Part shown: one piece after another, positions 39,373 through 50,170 of the stretch
Layout: every line of letters begins with the position of its first letter
Position numbering within the stretch: the first letter of the stretch is position 1
Assembly (NCBI GenBank): GCA_009746045.1
Contig: RPFO01000080.1
Span: forward strand, 7,214,244-7,278,243
Reading direction: 5' to 3'
Length of the DNA: 64,000 nucleotides
DNA from: Mesostigma viride
Lineage: Eukaryota > Streptophyta > Mesostigmatophyceae > Mesostigmatales > Mesostigmataceae
Translations under genes and position numbers: made by a program
Notes under the pieces: model-generated
What the model was told of the DNA's origin: nothing
The model's database searches: none
The model's input: only the letters and a program-made list of their open reading frames with translations

Positions 39373-41340
39373 ATGATGGCGTTCCCTGACCTTCTTGCGT
39401 GGACAGCAGCCTGCTACGGCGAACCCACTCAACTCTCCTTCCTCATGGAGGATGGGACGTTCGCCGACGTCGCTTCCCGCACGGGAACCCAGCAAGGTGA
39501 CCCCCTCGGCCCCTTTTACCTGTCTGCCCCGCTGCACAAGGCTCTCCAAGGTGTCCACGCTGCGCACCCGGATGTCATGCTCCTCGCCTATATGGACGAT
39601 ATCCATGCCCTTGGCCCGGCCGACGCTGTGGTTGCCGCCCTGGCTGCCCTTGAAGTGGCCATGGCGGCCATCAACCTTCGGCTCACCCTCCCCAAGTGTG
39701 CAGTCTTTTCGCCCCAGGGGGACTGCTCTGGCTTCCCCGCGGCTATCCCGGGGGCATTGGCGCGGGCGCGTGGTTTCTCGTGCCTGGGCGTCCCTGTGGG
39801 TGACCCTGACTACGTCGAAGAGGAGCTCCGGGCCACCGTGGAACAGCGCACCCATATGTCCACGAGACTTGGGCGCGCCTCAAGGACCCCAAGATCGACC
39901 AAATGGCTCCTCCTGTGGTTTTGCGCCCACCCGCAGGTGGTTCACTGGCTCCGTGGCGCTCCCCCCCACTTGGTGCGGCTTGCCGCGGAAGGCCATGACG
40001 AGCGCATTCAGGCCGCCTTGCAGCTAGGTGCTCCTCCCCTGCCCTAGCCTGCCAGCTCACTCCATGCGCTTGGCCACCCTCCCCTGCCGCATGGGCGGGT
40101 GTGGGGCTGTGGGCTCACCCGCGCCGCCCGCCTCGCCCCCGCCGCCTTCCTTGGCTCTGTTGCTCAGGCCTGGGCGGAGATCCGCCGGTTGGTCCCCAGC
40201 GCCGTCAGCGCCATTCCCGACTTGGTCACCCCATCCCCCTTCCCCTAGCTTTGTGCAGGCTGTGCAGGATTCTTACCTCGGGATCCAGCAGGCTTGCGAC
40301 CTCGTCCGCCCCGCTCAGGCCGTCCACCGTCGCCTGCCCCGGGGCACGCCCGGCGTGTCCACTGTCGTCAGTCCTAGTGTCTTCCCTGCCTGCGTTCATG
40401 AAAAACAACAAAAGACCTACGCGGGTATACTACACTGTGCCGACTGGATGGGTCTGCATGCGAGCTTGAACGATCAGGGGAAGGCTTGGCTTCACTCCGT
40501 TTCCCTTGAGAGGAGCGTGCATGGGGTCCGCATTCCTGCGCGCCCTCCCCACGAGCCCTTTGTTCACGCTGGTTCCGGCCCTGTACGCCATCGCTCTCCG
40601 CCACCAGCTCTTTGCCCCGCAACCTCTCATCACGGCGGGTGCGTCCTGCGGCAGCTGCGGGCTTGCTCTGGATACTACTGGGACGCACTATACATCGCGT
40701 GCATGGGTGGCCAGCAGAACCAGAACTGGTTCCTCTATCTCCATACCGCTCTCCTCCGGGTGGTGTGTGCCATGGTTCGGTCGGTCTTTCCCCACTCCAC
40801 CATCAAGTGCGAGGACGCGGATGGGGCCGCCCTCTACTCACCCAACCACCGCCCCGACATTACCGTGCTTGACTACGACGGGCAGGGTTGCCACCTGCTC
40901 ATCGATGTCTCCGTGGCTCCGGCGGCCGCTTTCCGGTCGCCACATCCTCTGGGCGGCTGTGGATGCCGGCGCTGCTGCCGCTGTGGCTGAGCGCGACAAG
41001 TTTGCCTCCTTAGTACGGCAATGTGGGGCCCCACCGGGTCATCCCCTTTGTCCTTGAGGAGTTCGGGGCCATGGGCCCCAAGACAGCGGAGTTTTTCCAC
41101 GAGTGCTGCCAGCGCCGTGAAGACCGCCTCGACCTCGAGGGTCAGCCCGCCCCGTGGTCGGCCCGCACGTGGTCCTCGTATTGGCGGCAGCGCCTGTCAC
41201 TCGCCCTCACTCGCACCGTGGCTGATGTGTTATTCCGCCGCACCCGGGCCGACTTTGTCGCGACCCATGCGGTCTAGATCCCTTCCAGGCCTGCATGGTG
41301 GGCCGGCAGCGCTGTTGCTGCGTGTAGTTTTGTGATGTAT
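39373..41340 (+). pseudogene. LINE-2 RT and restriction-like endonuclease (broken)
   Basis: 5'-truncated non-LTR element. The first frame (39373-40047) holds RT motifs GTQQGDPLGPFYLSAPLHKAL and LLAYMDDIHALG (YMDD), then a thumb-like region FSCLGVPVGD. Frameshifts follow, and coding continues in pieces to 41277. A CCHC-like motif begins CGSCGLALDTTGTH near 40645. Next comes RPDITVLDYDG then HLLIDVSVA (about 40850-40920), which matches the RPD...D core of the restriction-like endonuclease of R2/NeSL-type LINEs. The tail reads FGAMGPKTAEFFHECCQRRED and YWRQRLSLALTR, stop at about 41275. The element would nick its target with this nuclease and prime on it. At least three frame changes make it inactive. 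Confidence 0.8.
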
Positions 41341-41496
41341 AGTTAGTTCACTTAGTTGTACCTTGTGCAGCTGGCGTGATCCTTGGATGTCTGTGTCAGA
41401 TTACTATTGATTTCTTCAGGGTTATTCTCCCAGTTATCGGGTTTTTCCTTATGTTGCATGCCTATCTCACCTCCGTAATCTATCATTCTCAATGAA
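41341..41496 (+). repeat. LINE-2 3' UTR, copy 1
   Basis: Ends TCTCAATGAATAT. The last 105 bp recur inverted at 41878-41985 and direct at 44580-44692. Confidence 0.8.
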
Positions 41497-41872
41497 TATA
41501 TGTCCTGGAGGAGTTTGGGGCCATGGGGCCCCTGACCTCCGCCTTCTTCAAGGAGTGTTGCCGGCTCCGGGAGGACCGGCTGGACCTGGAGGGCCAGTGG
41601 GCCCCATGGTCGGCGCGGACCTGGACGTCATATTGGCGTCAGCGCTTGTCGGTGGCGCTGACTCGGGCCATGGCTGACATCATGCTCCGCCCTACGCGGG
41701 CTGATTTTGCGGTGCACTGCAGGGCTATTAGGTTCCTCCCGTTAGGAGTTTCCATTGGTCTTATCGTAGTATAGAGCTTTGACATGGCTCTGTATATAGG
41801 TTTATAGCTGGGCGTTTGCTTTGGTTTGAGTGATTTCACTCTGCTGTAGCCTGTAAGTAATTATATTTTTAA
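41497..41872 (+). pseudogene. LINE-2 3' fragment, copy 2
   Basis: Encodes GPLTSAFFKECCRLREDRLD and ARTWTSYWRQRLSVALTRAM, then a different 3' UTR ending TTTTTAATATAT. It begins exactly where copy 1 ends, so it inserted at the tail of copy 1. 5'-truncated. Confidence 0.75.
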
Positions 41873-41995
41873 TATATATTCATTGAGAATGATAGATTAC
41901 GGAGGTGAGATAGGCATGCAACATAAGGAAAAACCCGATAACTGGGAGAATAACCCTAAAGAAATTAATAGTAATCTGACATTTTAATATATATT
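41873..41995 (-). repeat. inverted copy of LINE-2 3' tail
   Basis: Reverse complement of about 41391-41495 with a few changes. Together with copy 1 it forms an inverted repeat around copy 2. Confidence 0.85.
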
Positions 41996-42007
41996 TAAAT
42001 TTTTAAT

Positions 42008-42618
42008 ATCGGTTTTCTCTGAATATAGTTTAATTAACGCATGCGGGAAAGATAGGGCCGCTATGCCTTGGCCTGGATGTGGAAGGCTGTCTGCGACATG
42101 GGCTGACTGATTCGATCTGTACAAAGGGTTTCCTGTTCGCCCGAATTTTCCTTGGGTGACCCGGTTGTTTATAAGGGTCGGTGGCTATTAATTAGTGGTC
42201 CGAGAAAATTAATTGTAGGTGTTATACGACTTGCTTGCAAAGATTCGTGTTTGGTTGCACCAGCTGAGGTTAGGTGGGGACCTGTAGGGTCGGCTGGTTG
42301 CTTAACGAATCTTTGGCTGATTTGTTTTCTTTAGTGAGTCGTGATTAATTATTATATAGTGGATTCGGACCGGCCCAAGGGGGTCGATGGGCGAGTTTAT
42401 TGTTTGTCAGACTTGGGAACCTTTACTCAACTACCTGTACGGTTAACGCACTAGCCTGGGGGTGCATGGCCACGCTGTTTGTAGTGGCGTTTTCAGCACT
42501 GTTCAGGCCGGTGTGTGACGCATGCTGGTGTTACTTAATTTAGGATGATGTCAGCTTGTGTGTCGGCGGGCCATGCCTTAAGCAAGCTAGGCCGGCAATG
42601 ATCCGCAATTGTTTCTTT
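42008..42618 (+). repeat. split direct repeat A1
   Basis: 611 bp; ends GCAATTGTTTCTTT. Same as A2 apart from isolated changes (for example TTAACG against TTTACG near 42302/43880). Confidence 0.92.
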
Positions 42619-43457
42619 CACAATGGCGGCAATGGCCGCCTGTGCAAAATTGCACATTCTAGCGCGGGTTGCATCTGTCTTGTAGCCGAGGCAGATGGTC
42701 ACTGGCACAACCGCTAAGTTGTCCGACCAAGCATAGTATAGTTGGTCGTGCAACGGAAAGAAAATTTAAATTTACCCCCACGTCGTTTTTCCCCGGCTGC
42801 GGGTCTTTTTGACGTGGGCGAAGGATGGGGCGCTACTTCGGCGGTTTGACCAGCTTCGGCGGAGCTGTTTATAAGTTACTAAAACAGCTCCAGTGTCACA
42901 TCGCAGGCTTGCCACCTTGCGATGGTGCGTGGGAAGTGACCTGGACTCAAAAGGTCCTGAACCAGGTTCCTGTCAGCAACGACTTTTTTTGTCATAAAAT
43001 ATTTTTTGTGGCGGCAGGTCAGTTGTCCAGCTGCCCCTGCCGAGGAGGGGTAGTTGGGGACAAATAGGAGCCGCGCGAGAGTTGCGCTCCGAAGCTAGAA
43101 ATTTCCCTATTGCGAGACTCGAGTTGGGAAGGGCGTCTTAGGGAGGCGAGGCTACGCCAGACCTTTGTCGTTCCTTTTCGTCTCAGCACCTGCTGCGCGG
43201 CTCAGTCTATTATGGTGTCGTAAAACCTCTTTCCTTTTTGGACGGTTCCGGAATTGTGAAATGCTGGCTCTTTTTGGGGGCTTGCTTTTGGGGTGGTCAC
43301 CGGCTTGTGTCGCATTGAACCAGCGGGCCCCTGCGGGGGTTAATATAGCCTAGCGCGGGCTGAGTCGCCATTTAAGATGTTGCGACACGCTCTTTCGCGC
43401 ACGGTGGTCATGAGTTTAATCGGCGCAATGGGGTTGGCGCCAGGGGGGGTAATTGGG
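42619..43457 (+). other. interior of the non-autonomous element
   Basis: No protein domain. It contains the 189-bp module (42864-43052) that is also present in the leader of the LARD element at 45429-45620. Short frames elsewhere show no similarity to known families. Confidence 0.7.
42864..43052 (+). ncRNA. structured module shared with the LARD leader
   Basis: Similar along its length to 45429-45620 (roughly three quarters by eye). Potential stems include GCTGTTT/AAACAGC, ATCGCA/TGCGAT, GACCT/AGGTC and GGCAGG/CCTGCC; the second and third are kept in both copies. Whether it is an RNA element or merely a shared repeat is open. Confidence 0.4.
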
Positions 43458-43585
43458 TGGAGGCTTCTTGCTTCCGCGTGCGGATTGAGAAACCGTAAGG
43501 CCACTGTTAACTGCTGCATTTGTGGCAGGGCTCCACTTATTGTATTCAATCAAATGCTGGTCTTCTTGGGAGCTCAGTGATCTTA
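43458..43585 (+). repeat. split direct repeat B1
   Basis: 128 bp, TGGAGGCTTCTTGC to AGTGATCTTA, joined directly to A2. Confidence 0.92.
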
Positions 43586-44196
43586 ATCGGTTTTCTCTGA
43601 ATATAGTTTAATTAACGCATGCGGGAAAGATAGGGCCGCTATGCCTTGGCCTGGATGTGGAAGGCTGTCTGCGACATGGGCTGACTGATTCGATCTGTAC
43701 AAAGGGTTTCCTGTTCGCCCGAATTTTCCTTGGGTGACCCGGTTGTTTATAAGGGTCGGTGGCTATTAATTAGTGGTCCGAGAAAATTAATTGTAGGTGT
43801 TATACGACTTGCTTGCAAAGATTCGTGTTTGGTTGCACCAGCTGAGGTTAGGTGGGGACCTGTAGGGTCGGCTGGTTGCTTTACGAATCTTTGGCTGATT
43901 TGTTTTCTTTAGTGAGTCGTGATTAATTATTATATAGTGGATTCGGACCGGCCCAAGGGGGTCGATGGGCGAGTTTATTGTTTGTCAGACTTGGGAACCT
44001 TTACTCAACTACCTGTACGGTTAACGCACTAGCCTGGGGGTGCATGGCCACGCTGTTTGTAGTGGCGTTTTCAGCACTGTTCAGGCCGGTGTGTGACGCA
44101 TGCTGGTGTTACTTAATTTAGGATGATGTCAGCTTGTGTGTCGGCGGGCCATGCCTTAAGCAAGCTAGGCCGGCAATGATCCGCAATTGTTTCTTT
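43586..44196 (+). repeat. split direct repeat A2
   Basis: 611-bp copy of A1. Followed by a 16-bp pyrimidine linker (CCCCTCCCTCCCACCC) before B2. Confidence 0.92.
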
Positions 44197-44212
44197 CCCC
44201 TCCCTCCCACCC

Positions 44213-44340
44213 TGGAGGCTTCTTGCTTCCGCGTGCGGATTGAGAAACCTTAAGGCCACTGTTAACTGCTGCATTTGTGGCAGGGCTCCACTTATTGTAT
44301 TCAATCAAATGCTGGTCTTCTTGGGAGCTCAGTGATCTTA
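44213..44340 (+). repeat. split direct repeat B2
   Basis: 128-bp copy of B1; the element ends here and AT-rich LINE tail sequence follows. Confidence 0.92.
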
Positions 44341-44392
44341 ATATATATTCATTGAGAATGATAGATTACGGAGGGGTTTAATATATATATAT
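44341..44392 (-). repeat. short inverted LINE-2 tail fragment
   Basis: ATTCATTGAGAATGATAGAT is the reverse complement of the LINE-2 tail end, as at 41878 on; then an (AT)n run. Confidence 0.75.
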
Positions 44393-44692
44393 CTCGCCCT
44401 CACTCGCACCAGCCGTGGCTGATGTGTTATTCCGCCGCACCCGGGCCGACTTTGTCGCGACCCATGCGGCCTTGATCCCTTCCAGGCCTGCATGGTGGGC
44501 CGGCAGCGCTGTTGCTGCGTGTAGTTTTGTGATGTATAGTTAGTTGTACCTTGTGTAGCTGGCGTGATCCTTGGATGTCCGTGTCAGATTACTATTGATT
44601 TCATCAGGGTTATTCTCCCAGTTATCGGGTTTTTCCTTATGTTGCATGCCCGCTATCTCACCTCCGTCATCTATCATTCTCAATGAACATAT
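44393..44692 (+). pseudogene. LINE-2 3' fragment, copy 3
   Basis: Very close copy of 41195-41496 (CTCGCCCTCACTCGCACC to the tail TCTCAATGAACATAT). Only the last ORF codons and the 3' UTR are present. The LARD element starts right at its end. Confidence 0.85.
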
Positions 44693-45386
44693 TGTTGCGT
44701 CCAAGCCAATTTAATTAGGTTCCTTTAGTGGACAGTTCGGCGCAACAATGTTTAATAGCCGTAGTCTCATTGTTCGGCTATTTAGGCATATTCGTACAGC
44801 CGGTTCATACGGCGTTGTACTTGCTATTCAGTGGTTTTGTAGTACTTTCGGTACTTTGGTTTATCTGTAGGTGCGCAGCATGTCAATGTGCGTGGACCTA
44901 GTGTAAGTCGTTTTGGGTCGTACGGTCAATTCGTGTGAACCGTAGCGCCCTAGAGATCTCGGTTGACCATGCGTCCAAGCAGTGCTGCTTGGCACTGCTT
45001 GGCAACGCCGTGAGCCGCCAAGGTTAATAGTGTGTGGGAACGTTCACCATTGTCACCCCCGGAATGAATGAAATGAATTGAGTTAATCTCTTTCTCTTTC
45101 CGGCTGGGTCACGCCCGCGGGTTTAGGAAATGCATGGTCCTGAATTCCTGTCGTAAATGCTACATGTACCTCGGGAGGCATTAGCCACGCTTCCCTAGAG
45201 GTTGTCTCACCGCAGGCTTGAACCGGCCAGGGTCAACTGCGCCAGGTCAATTATGTTAGATTAGTTATCGTCCATACTAGTCATGGTGTGGATTGCGCAG
45301 ATTAATATAGCGACCACTGTTCATAATGGTCTATTATGAATCAGGTGTAGATCTTTCACACCCGGCAGTCAGCCGGGATGTAAAAC
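44693..45386 (+). repeat. LARD 5' LTR (694 bp)
   Basis: TGTTGCGTCCAAGCC to CCGGGATGTAAAAC. Near the end a perfect hairpin CCCGGCAGTCAGCCGGG. Differs from the 3' LTR at about two positions (for example CCAA/CCTA near the start). Confidence 0.93.
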
Positions 45387-45404
45387 TGGACTCGGAGGAA
45401 TCCA
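45387..45404 (+). promoter_or_regulatory. candidate primer-binding site of the LARD
   Basis: TGGACTCGGAGGAATCC directly after the LTR; TGG would pair with a tRNA CCA end. tRNA not identified. Confidence 0.65.
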
Positions 45405-45428
45405 CCTGAGTCGCAGAGGTAAATAAGC

Positions 45429-45620
45429 GCTGTTTATAAGTTTCTAAAACAATTGTAATGTCACATCGCAGACTGGCCACCTTGCGATTGTGCGTATGTC
45501 GTGACCTACACTCTAGAGGTCATGACCCAGGTTCCTGTCAGGAACGGATTTTTTTCACGAATTTAATTTTTTTTCTTTAGGCGGTAGGTCGATTTTCAAT
45601 TGCCCCTGCCGAAGAGGGGT
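45429..45620 (+). ncRNA. structured module in the LARD leader
   Basis: Counterpart of 42864-43052, placed about 25 bp after the primer-binding site, where packaging or dimerisation signals of LTR elements lie. Conserved stems ATCGCA/TGCGAT and TGACCT/AGGTCA; CCCCTGCCGAAGAGGGG at the end. Confidence 0.4.
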
Positions 45621-45954
45621 TATGGGTTCGGTAGTTATTGAATAAGTCCGGCAATCGGCATCGAGAACCTATAGCGGGTCCATAATCCCTCATAGTCGAC
45701 TTTTAGTGGGGCGGGGTGCTGGCGAGCGTCCGAGGGAATATCCTCATCATCGGCGACCTCTTTTACTTCGGCAGCGTCCATGGGCACGACACCCGGCAGT
45801 CAGCTGGTGGAGTCGAAGACACAGGTACGCCCGGAGTAGGATTGTTCATTATGATAGAACGCTCCTTCGGCCAATGCTGTCGAAATTTTAGTTTTTCCTA
45901 GACTTGAATTTCTATCAGTGTATGCAGCCCTACCCAGTAGTGTTTCTTTTAGGG
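45621..45954 (+). other. LARD interior, unassigned
   Basis: No domain. A second CACCCGGCAGTCAGC phrase (about 45788) echoes the LTR end. Confidence 0.4.
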
Positions 45955-46347
45955 TTGCAGCCCTTCCAGGCTGTAGCCCCCTTTTCTTTTTGTCATGCTG
46001 CAGCCCTTCCAGGCTGTAGCCCATTTTTGTGCTGCAGCCCTTACATGCTGTAGCCCATTTTTGTGCTGCAGCCCTTACATGCTGTAGCCCATTGTGGTGC
46101 TGCAGCCCTTACAGGCTGTAGCCCCCTTTGTGTGTGTGTGCTGCAGCCCTTCCAGGCTGTAGCCCATTTTTGCGTTGCAGCCCTTCCCGGCTGTAGCCCA
46201 TTTTGGCGTTGCAGCCCTTCCCCGGGCTGTAGCCCATTTTCGCGTTGCAGCCTCTCCCGGCTGTAGCCCATTTAGCGTTGCAGTCCTTCGAGGCTGTTAG
46301 CCCAAGTGTTTCTTTTAGTGGCAGCCCTTATAGGCTGTAGCCCCTAG
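45955..46347 (+). repeat. minisatellite, 11 units of about 32 bp
   Basis: Units of the type GCAGCCCTTCCAGGCTGTAG followed by CCCATTTTTG(T/C)(G/T). Each unit can fold as GCAGCC/GGCTGT. Middle bases vary between units (CCAGG, ACATG, CCCGG). Confidence 0.9.
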
Positions 46348-49300
46348 CAGCAATAGTGTACACTGTCGGCTTGCTCCTTAATCTTCGGAGCACGCTGAAC
46401 AGGTCATTCGTGGGTACGGGTGGGGGAGGCAGGTCTTGCCACTCTTGTTCAGGCAGAAACGTTAATTCTTATGCGCACGGCACTCCTGGGTCACTAGGAG
46501 CCACTTGTACCACTCTATGACCTTCACCACCACCTTTGCCTTCTGCCCCAACCCTCCTCTCACCTGGGTCATCAGTGTAGAGCCGGTACAGGGAGGGCAA
46601 CAATTGTTGGATGCACTACGTAGCTGTGACAACAGGTAGTCATATCTGTTGCATGCGCGAGTGGTGACGCGCAGTAGTAGCTACTTTGGTTGGCTGCTGC
46701 AGTGTTACAGGTGGTCACACTTGTTCTTTTACTTCATTGGGTTGTTTTATTTTCTTTAGGTGCTGGTAGTCATGCCAGTATCTTGGAGACAGGCAGGTAG
46801 TAGCCAGTCTGGCTAGCTGCTGCGCTGTTACGGGTGGTCACACCTGTCCCTCTTCTTTCTTTTGTTGTCTGGTTATGTCCATATGCTGCTAGTCATGCCA
46901 GTATGTTGACACTGTGTCCCTGGGGTTGTAGCCGTTAGCTGCCTGTACCATGTACCTCCTTTGTAGGGGCCAGGATGGCTGCCTGTGCTCACCTTATAGG
47001 TGCTATAGTGACAATTGCTATCTTTAGTAGCATCGTCCCTTGTAGTCTTTAGTGACTGCAATATTCTAGCAATATTTGTATCAGCTGTGACAGCAGCTAG
47101 TAATAGCTGTGTTGTCTAGGTTGGTCTTATTTGCTACTAGACATCGCAATTAGGGATACCCTCATGGCTGTTGCTGTCTCTTTGTTGGGATCAATTAGTT
47201 AAAGTGACAGTTGTTGCAACAGTTAGTCATAGCTGGTGCCATCATGAGTATTTTGTCTCTTTTGCTTCTTTTGGTTCCTGTGTATATGGCCCTCACGGCC
47301 GTCCATGTGAAGTGCATCAACGCTTTACCTCTTTTGTTTCCTTAGTGGTTGTCTCCGGCGTTCCACCGGCTTGTTCCTTTGTGCATCATGTCCATCTTCA
47401 AGCGTCGGCCTGTTTGGCAAGGGTAATTAATGTTTCTTACCTTTGACGTATCTATGCGACGTGGTTGTTTCAGGATGATGCGCTTGGTTGTTGTAGCTCG
47501 GGTACCTTACTTTTCCTTCCAGTCAGGGAGGGTTCTATCAGCATATGCTTTGCAACCTTCCTAGTTGCAGATTTCACTTTGCTGAAATGCATGCTGTTGT
47601 GGACGTTCATGGACATCATTTCCCACGTGTGGATCCTACAGGGTTCCCAGTACTCCTGTCATGCACACTTGTCTCCTCGTACTTTTTCCTTCCAGTCAGG
47701 GAGGGTTACGTCGCCACAATGTGCAACCTTCTTAGTTGCAGGTTTTAGGCAATGGAGCACTTAGCTGCATGACGGGCCTGGGATTGTTGTTGATTTTTGT
47801 TGCTTGACATAACAATCTATGGATCCTATAGGGTTAGCAGTACTCCTTCAGTCTGAAGGCACTATTAGCATTTTGTTCTCTTCCCTGTTCTAAGGGGAGT
47901 TAGGACTCTTCACATGCGGGGTGCATTGGGTTTTACCACCACCCCCACATCATCTATCCTCAGGCGCATTCAGCCCGTTGTCATCCCCCTCCCTGCACAG
48001 CCACCGTGCCAGGAGCTAGCAAGTAGTAATCCTTGTTGTTAATAGGGGTTGCTGTTGGTCATACATGTTGTTTGCTTGTATTGATGTCAGGTGATAATGG
48101 GTGTTCATACCCATTGTTGTGGGTGTGTGGCACGTTTCTGTTGCAGGTAGTCATACCTATTTTTTTTTGTACTCAATACTAGCGGTCATGCTGGTAACCG
48201 AGGCAATGGTTTATCGTACATCGCATACTAGACACATCTACCATGATGACAGGGGCTCGTGATAGCTCAGTACCGGGAAGTTCCTCGACGTGTTTGTAGG
48301 GGCAGCCTTGCTTGTGGACCTGATCACTCCACTCTCACTGCCATTCGGACACATGTTTCGTAGACACTGCCTTGTCCTGACCTTCACACCCCTTTCTCCC
48401 CAGTCTTGGGGTACCCTTGTGGGTACAATGTCTTTGTACCTCAGTTGTGGCACGTCTATTTTGGCTTGATATTCTATCTGTTTGGTTCGTTTGGAATTTT
48501 TTTTTCCTTTCCCCCCCCCCCCTCCGGGTGCTTTCCGTCGCGAGGGCGCTCCGATTCCCATAGAGGGGGGAGGAGAGAAGAAGGAAGAGGCTTCACAGCC
48601 CCTTAGGGGGGGAGGAGTCACAGATATAGGCATCTGTGTGTTACCCAGTTAGTGGACTGAAGGGAAAGGCTCCCATCCCCCTTAGGGGGGGGAGGAGTCT
48701 GTGTGAGAAAGCACTGAGGTTACTAGTGTTATTACTAGTGGTGAGATCAGGTGCATGTGTTGGTATGTGTATAGTAGATACGTGGTTGGGTGTCCCTGGT
48801 TCATCAGGGACAAGGGTCAGCTGCACTATGATGTGTGCGCTTAGAAGATGTATGTAGGTGTATGGGGTGTGCATAAAGGATTGGAAGATGCGTATGCGTG
48901 TCAGAGGAATCTTTCAATTTTTTTTAATTTTCACTTTGTGTGGTTTCCTCCATGCAAAGGCACACGCAGGGCTCCCCCTTAGGGGGGGAGGTATCTCATC
49001 TCTTTCGTGCGATGGATGTGCGCAGTCATGCACACTTGTCTCTTCCCCACCACACCAATACCAGCCGCAGGTCCGCAAGGAGGAGCTATCTGCTCTTCAG
49101 GACCCCGCTCTTCAGGAGGGGTTGGACCTCGGCGTTAGTTCATTCGGCGCGGAGTCCCCCTTGTAGTCATACGAGGTGGCGAGGGACACCGATTTCATAA
49201 GGGTTACGGCGGCGACAAAGAGCGCGGGATACGGTGCGCGCAGTTCGAGCTATGATCGCGCCTCAAGTTGCGACATCGACGCAGTGGCGGCAGTCAGCGC

Positions 49301-49439
49301 TAGGGCGGCCGTCGGGCGAAGTATCACACGCGACTCCGTCGCAAGCGTATATTTGTGCAACGGTGGTAAGCCACCGTACATGGAGCCCGCGCTATGCCCC
49401 TCAGGTATAGTGGCGACGGGCGACAAGGACAAGGAGACA
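46348..49439 (+). other. LARD interior with degenerate internal repeats
   Basis: No pol or gag domain. Loose repeats of GTTAC(A/G)GGTGGTCACAC(C/T)TGT around 46700-46850, and a repeated TTTTCCTTCCAGTCAGGGAG segment at about 47510 and 47690. Several G-rich polypurine-like tracts occur at 48563-48580, 48605-48617, 48684-48697 and 48980-48991. Confidence 0.6.
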
Positions 49440-49766
49440 CAGTGGCCACATCGGCGAGTCGATGGACGCATCGGCGAGTCATTTGTTGGACAACATGGTT
49501 TCCGGCATTAACAAGGCGTCCGACCTCTCTTCGCAGTCCGCGGTGGAGGTCGAGCAGCGGGTTTTCTCCCAGCTGCAGGCGCTGCGTTTAGGTTTGGAGA
49601 AACAGATGGTTGCACAGGCAGAGTTTTTTTTTTTTAGGCGCGGTTGTCCACCACGATGGAAGCGGTACTCCATAAGGTGATGGAGCGGATGTTGACTACC
49701 CAAGCGGCGGCGGGACCTGGGGCTTCTACACATTCCAGTGCAGGACCCAATCAGGTCGCGCCTTAA
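49440..49766 (+). pseudogene. LARD remnant of a helical, possibly Gag-like ORF
   Basis: In one frame SASHLLDNMVSGINKASDLS and AVEVEQRVFSQLQALRLGLE, and after a T-run frameshift (about 49625) STTMEAVLHKVMERMLTTQ to a stop near 49766. Amphipathic helices like those of Gag, but no knuckle or known motif. Function cannot be assigned. Confidence 0.35.
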
Positions 49767-50100
49767 GGGCCGGGCGGGGCAGTCACCAGCGCGACGTTAC
49801 CGGTGGGTACTGTGACCGTTGCGGGTGGTGATTCAGGGGTCGCACCGGGGCCGTCAGGTCCCCTCGTGGCGGGGCTTTCCAGCTCCTCACACCGACCTTT
49901 GGCTCCTGTCCAGGTTCCCCCTCAGGGGTCTGGGTGGACCTCCCTATTGCCGCGTGTGGCGATAGTACGGGCACGTGTGATTGGTCATGGTCACATGACA
50001 GTTTATATTGTGTTCTTCACCACATTGTCTGATCGGGTTGGAGCTTTTGGCACCTTGCTTGCCATTGGTAGACTGTTCTATTTGGGACGTCGTTGAGTTG

Positions 50101-50170
50101 GTGACATTTGGTGACATTTGGTGACATTTGGCGACATTTGGCGACATTCGGTGACATTTGGCGACACTCG
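50101..50170 (+). repeat. 10-bp tandem repeat (GTGACATTTG)7
   Basis: Seven units in perfect 10-bp register with T/C changes at the second and ninth base. Confidence 0.95.

Larger units (their letters stand above)
42008..44340 (+). mobile_element. non-autonomous split-direct-repeat element
   Basis: A 2333-bp element with A1 42008-42618, B1 43458-43585, A2 43586-44196 and B2 44213-44340, the same A1-...-B1-A2-B2 design as the PAT-like element. Both A copies are 611 bp and both B copies 128 bp, differing at only a few bases. The first 25 bp (ATCGGTTTTCTCTGAATATA...) match the PAT-like start closely. The interior (42619-43457) has no RT or recombinase. It lies in an AT-rich LINE tail without a clear target duplication. 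Confidence 0.9.

Noticed and set aside
45955-46347. CRISPR-like array
   Set aside because: Units of about 32 bp repeat almost entirely, without unique spacers, and lie inside an LTR element of a eukaryote.
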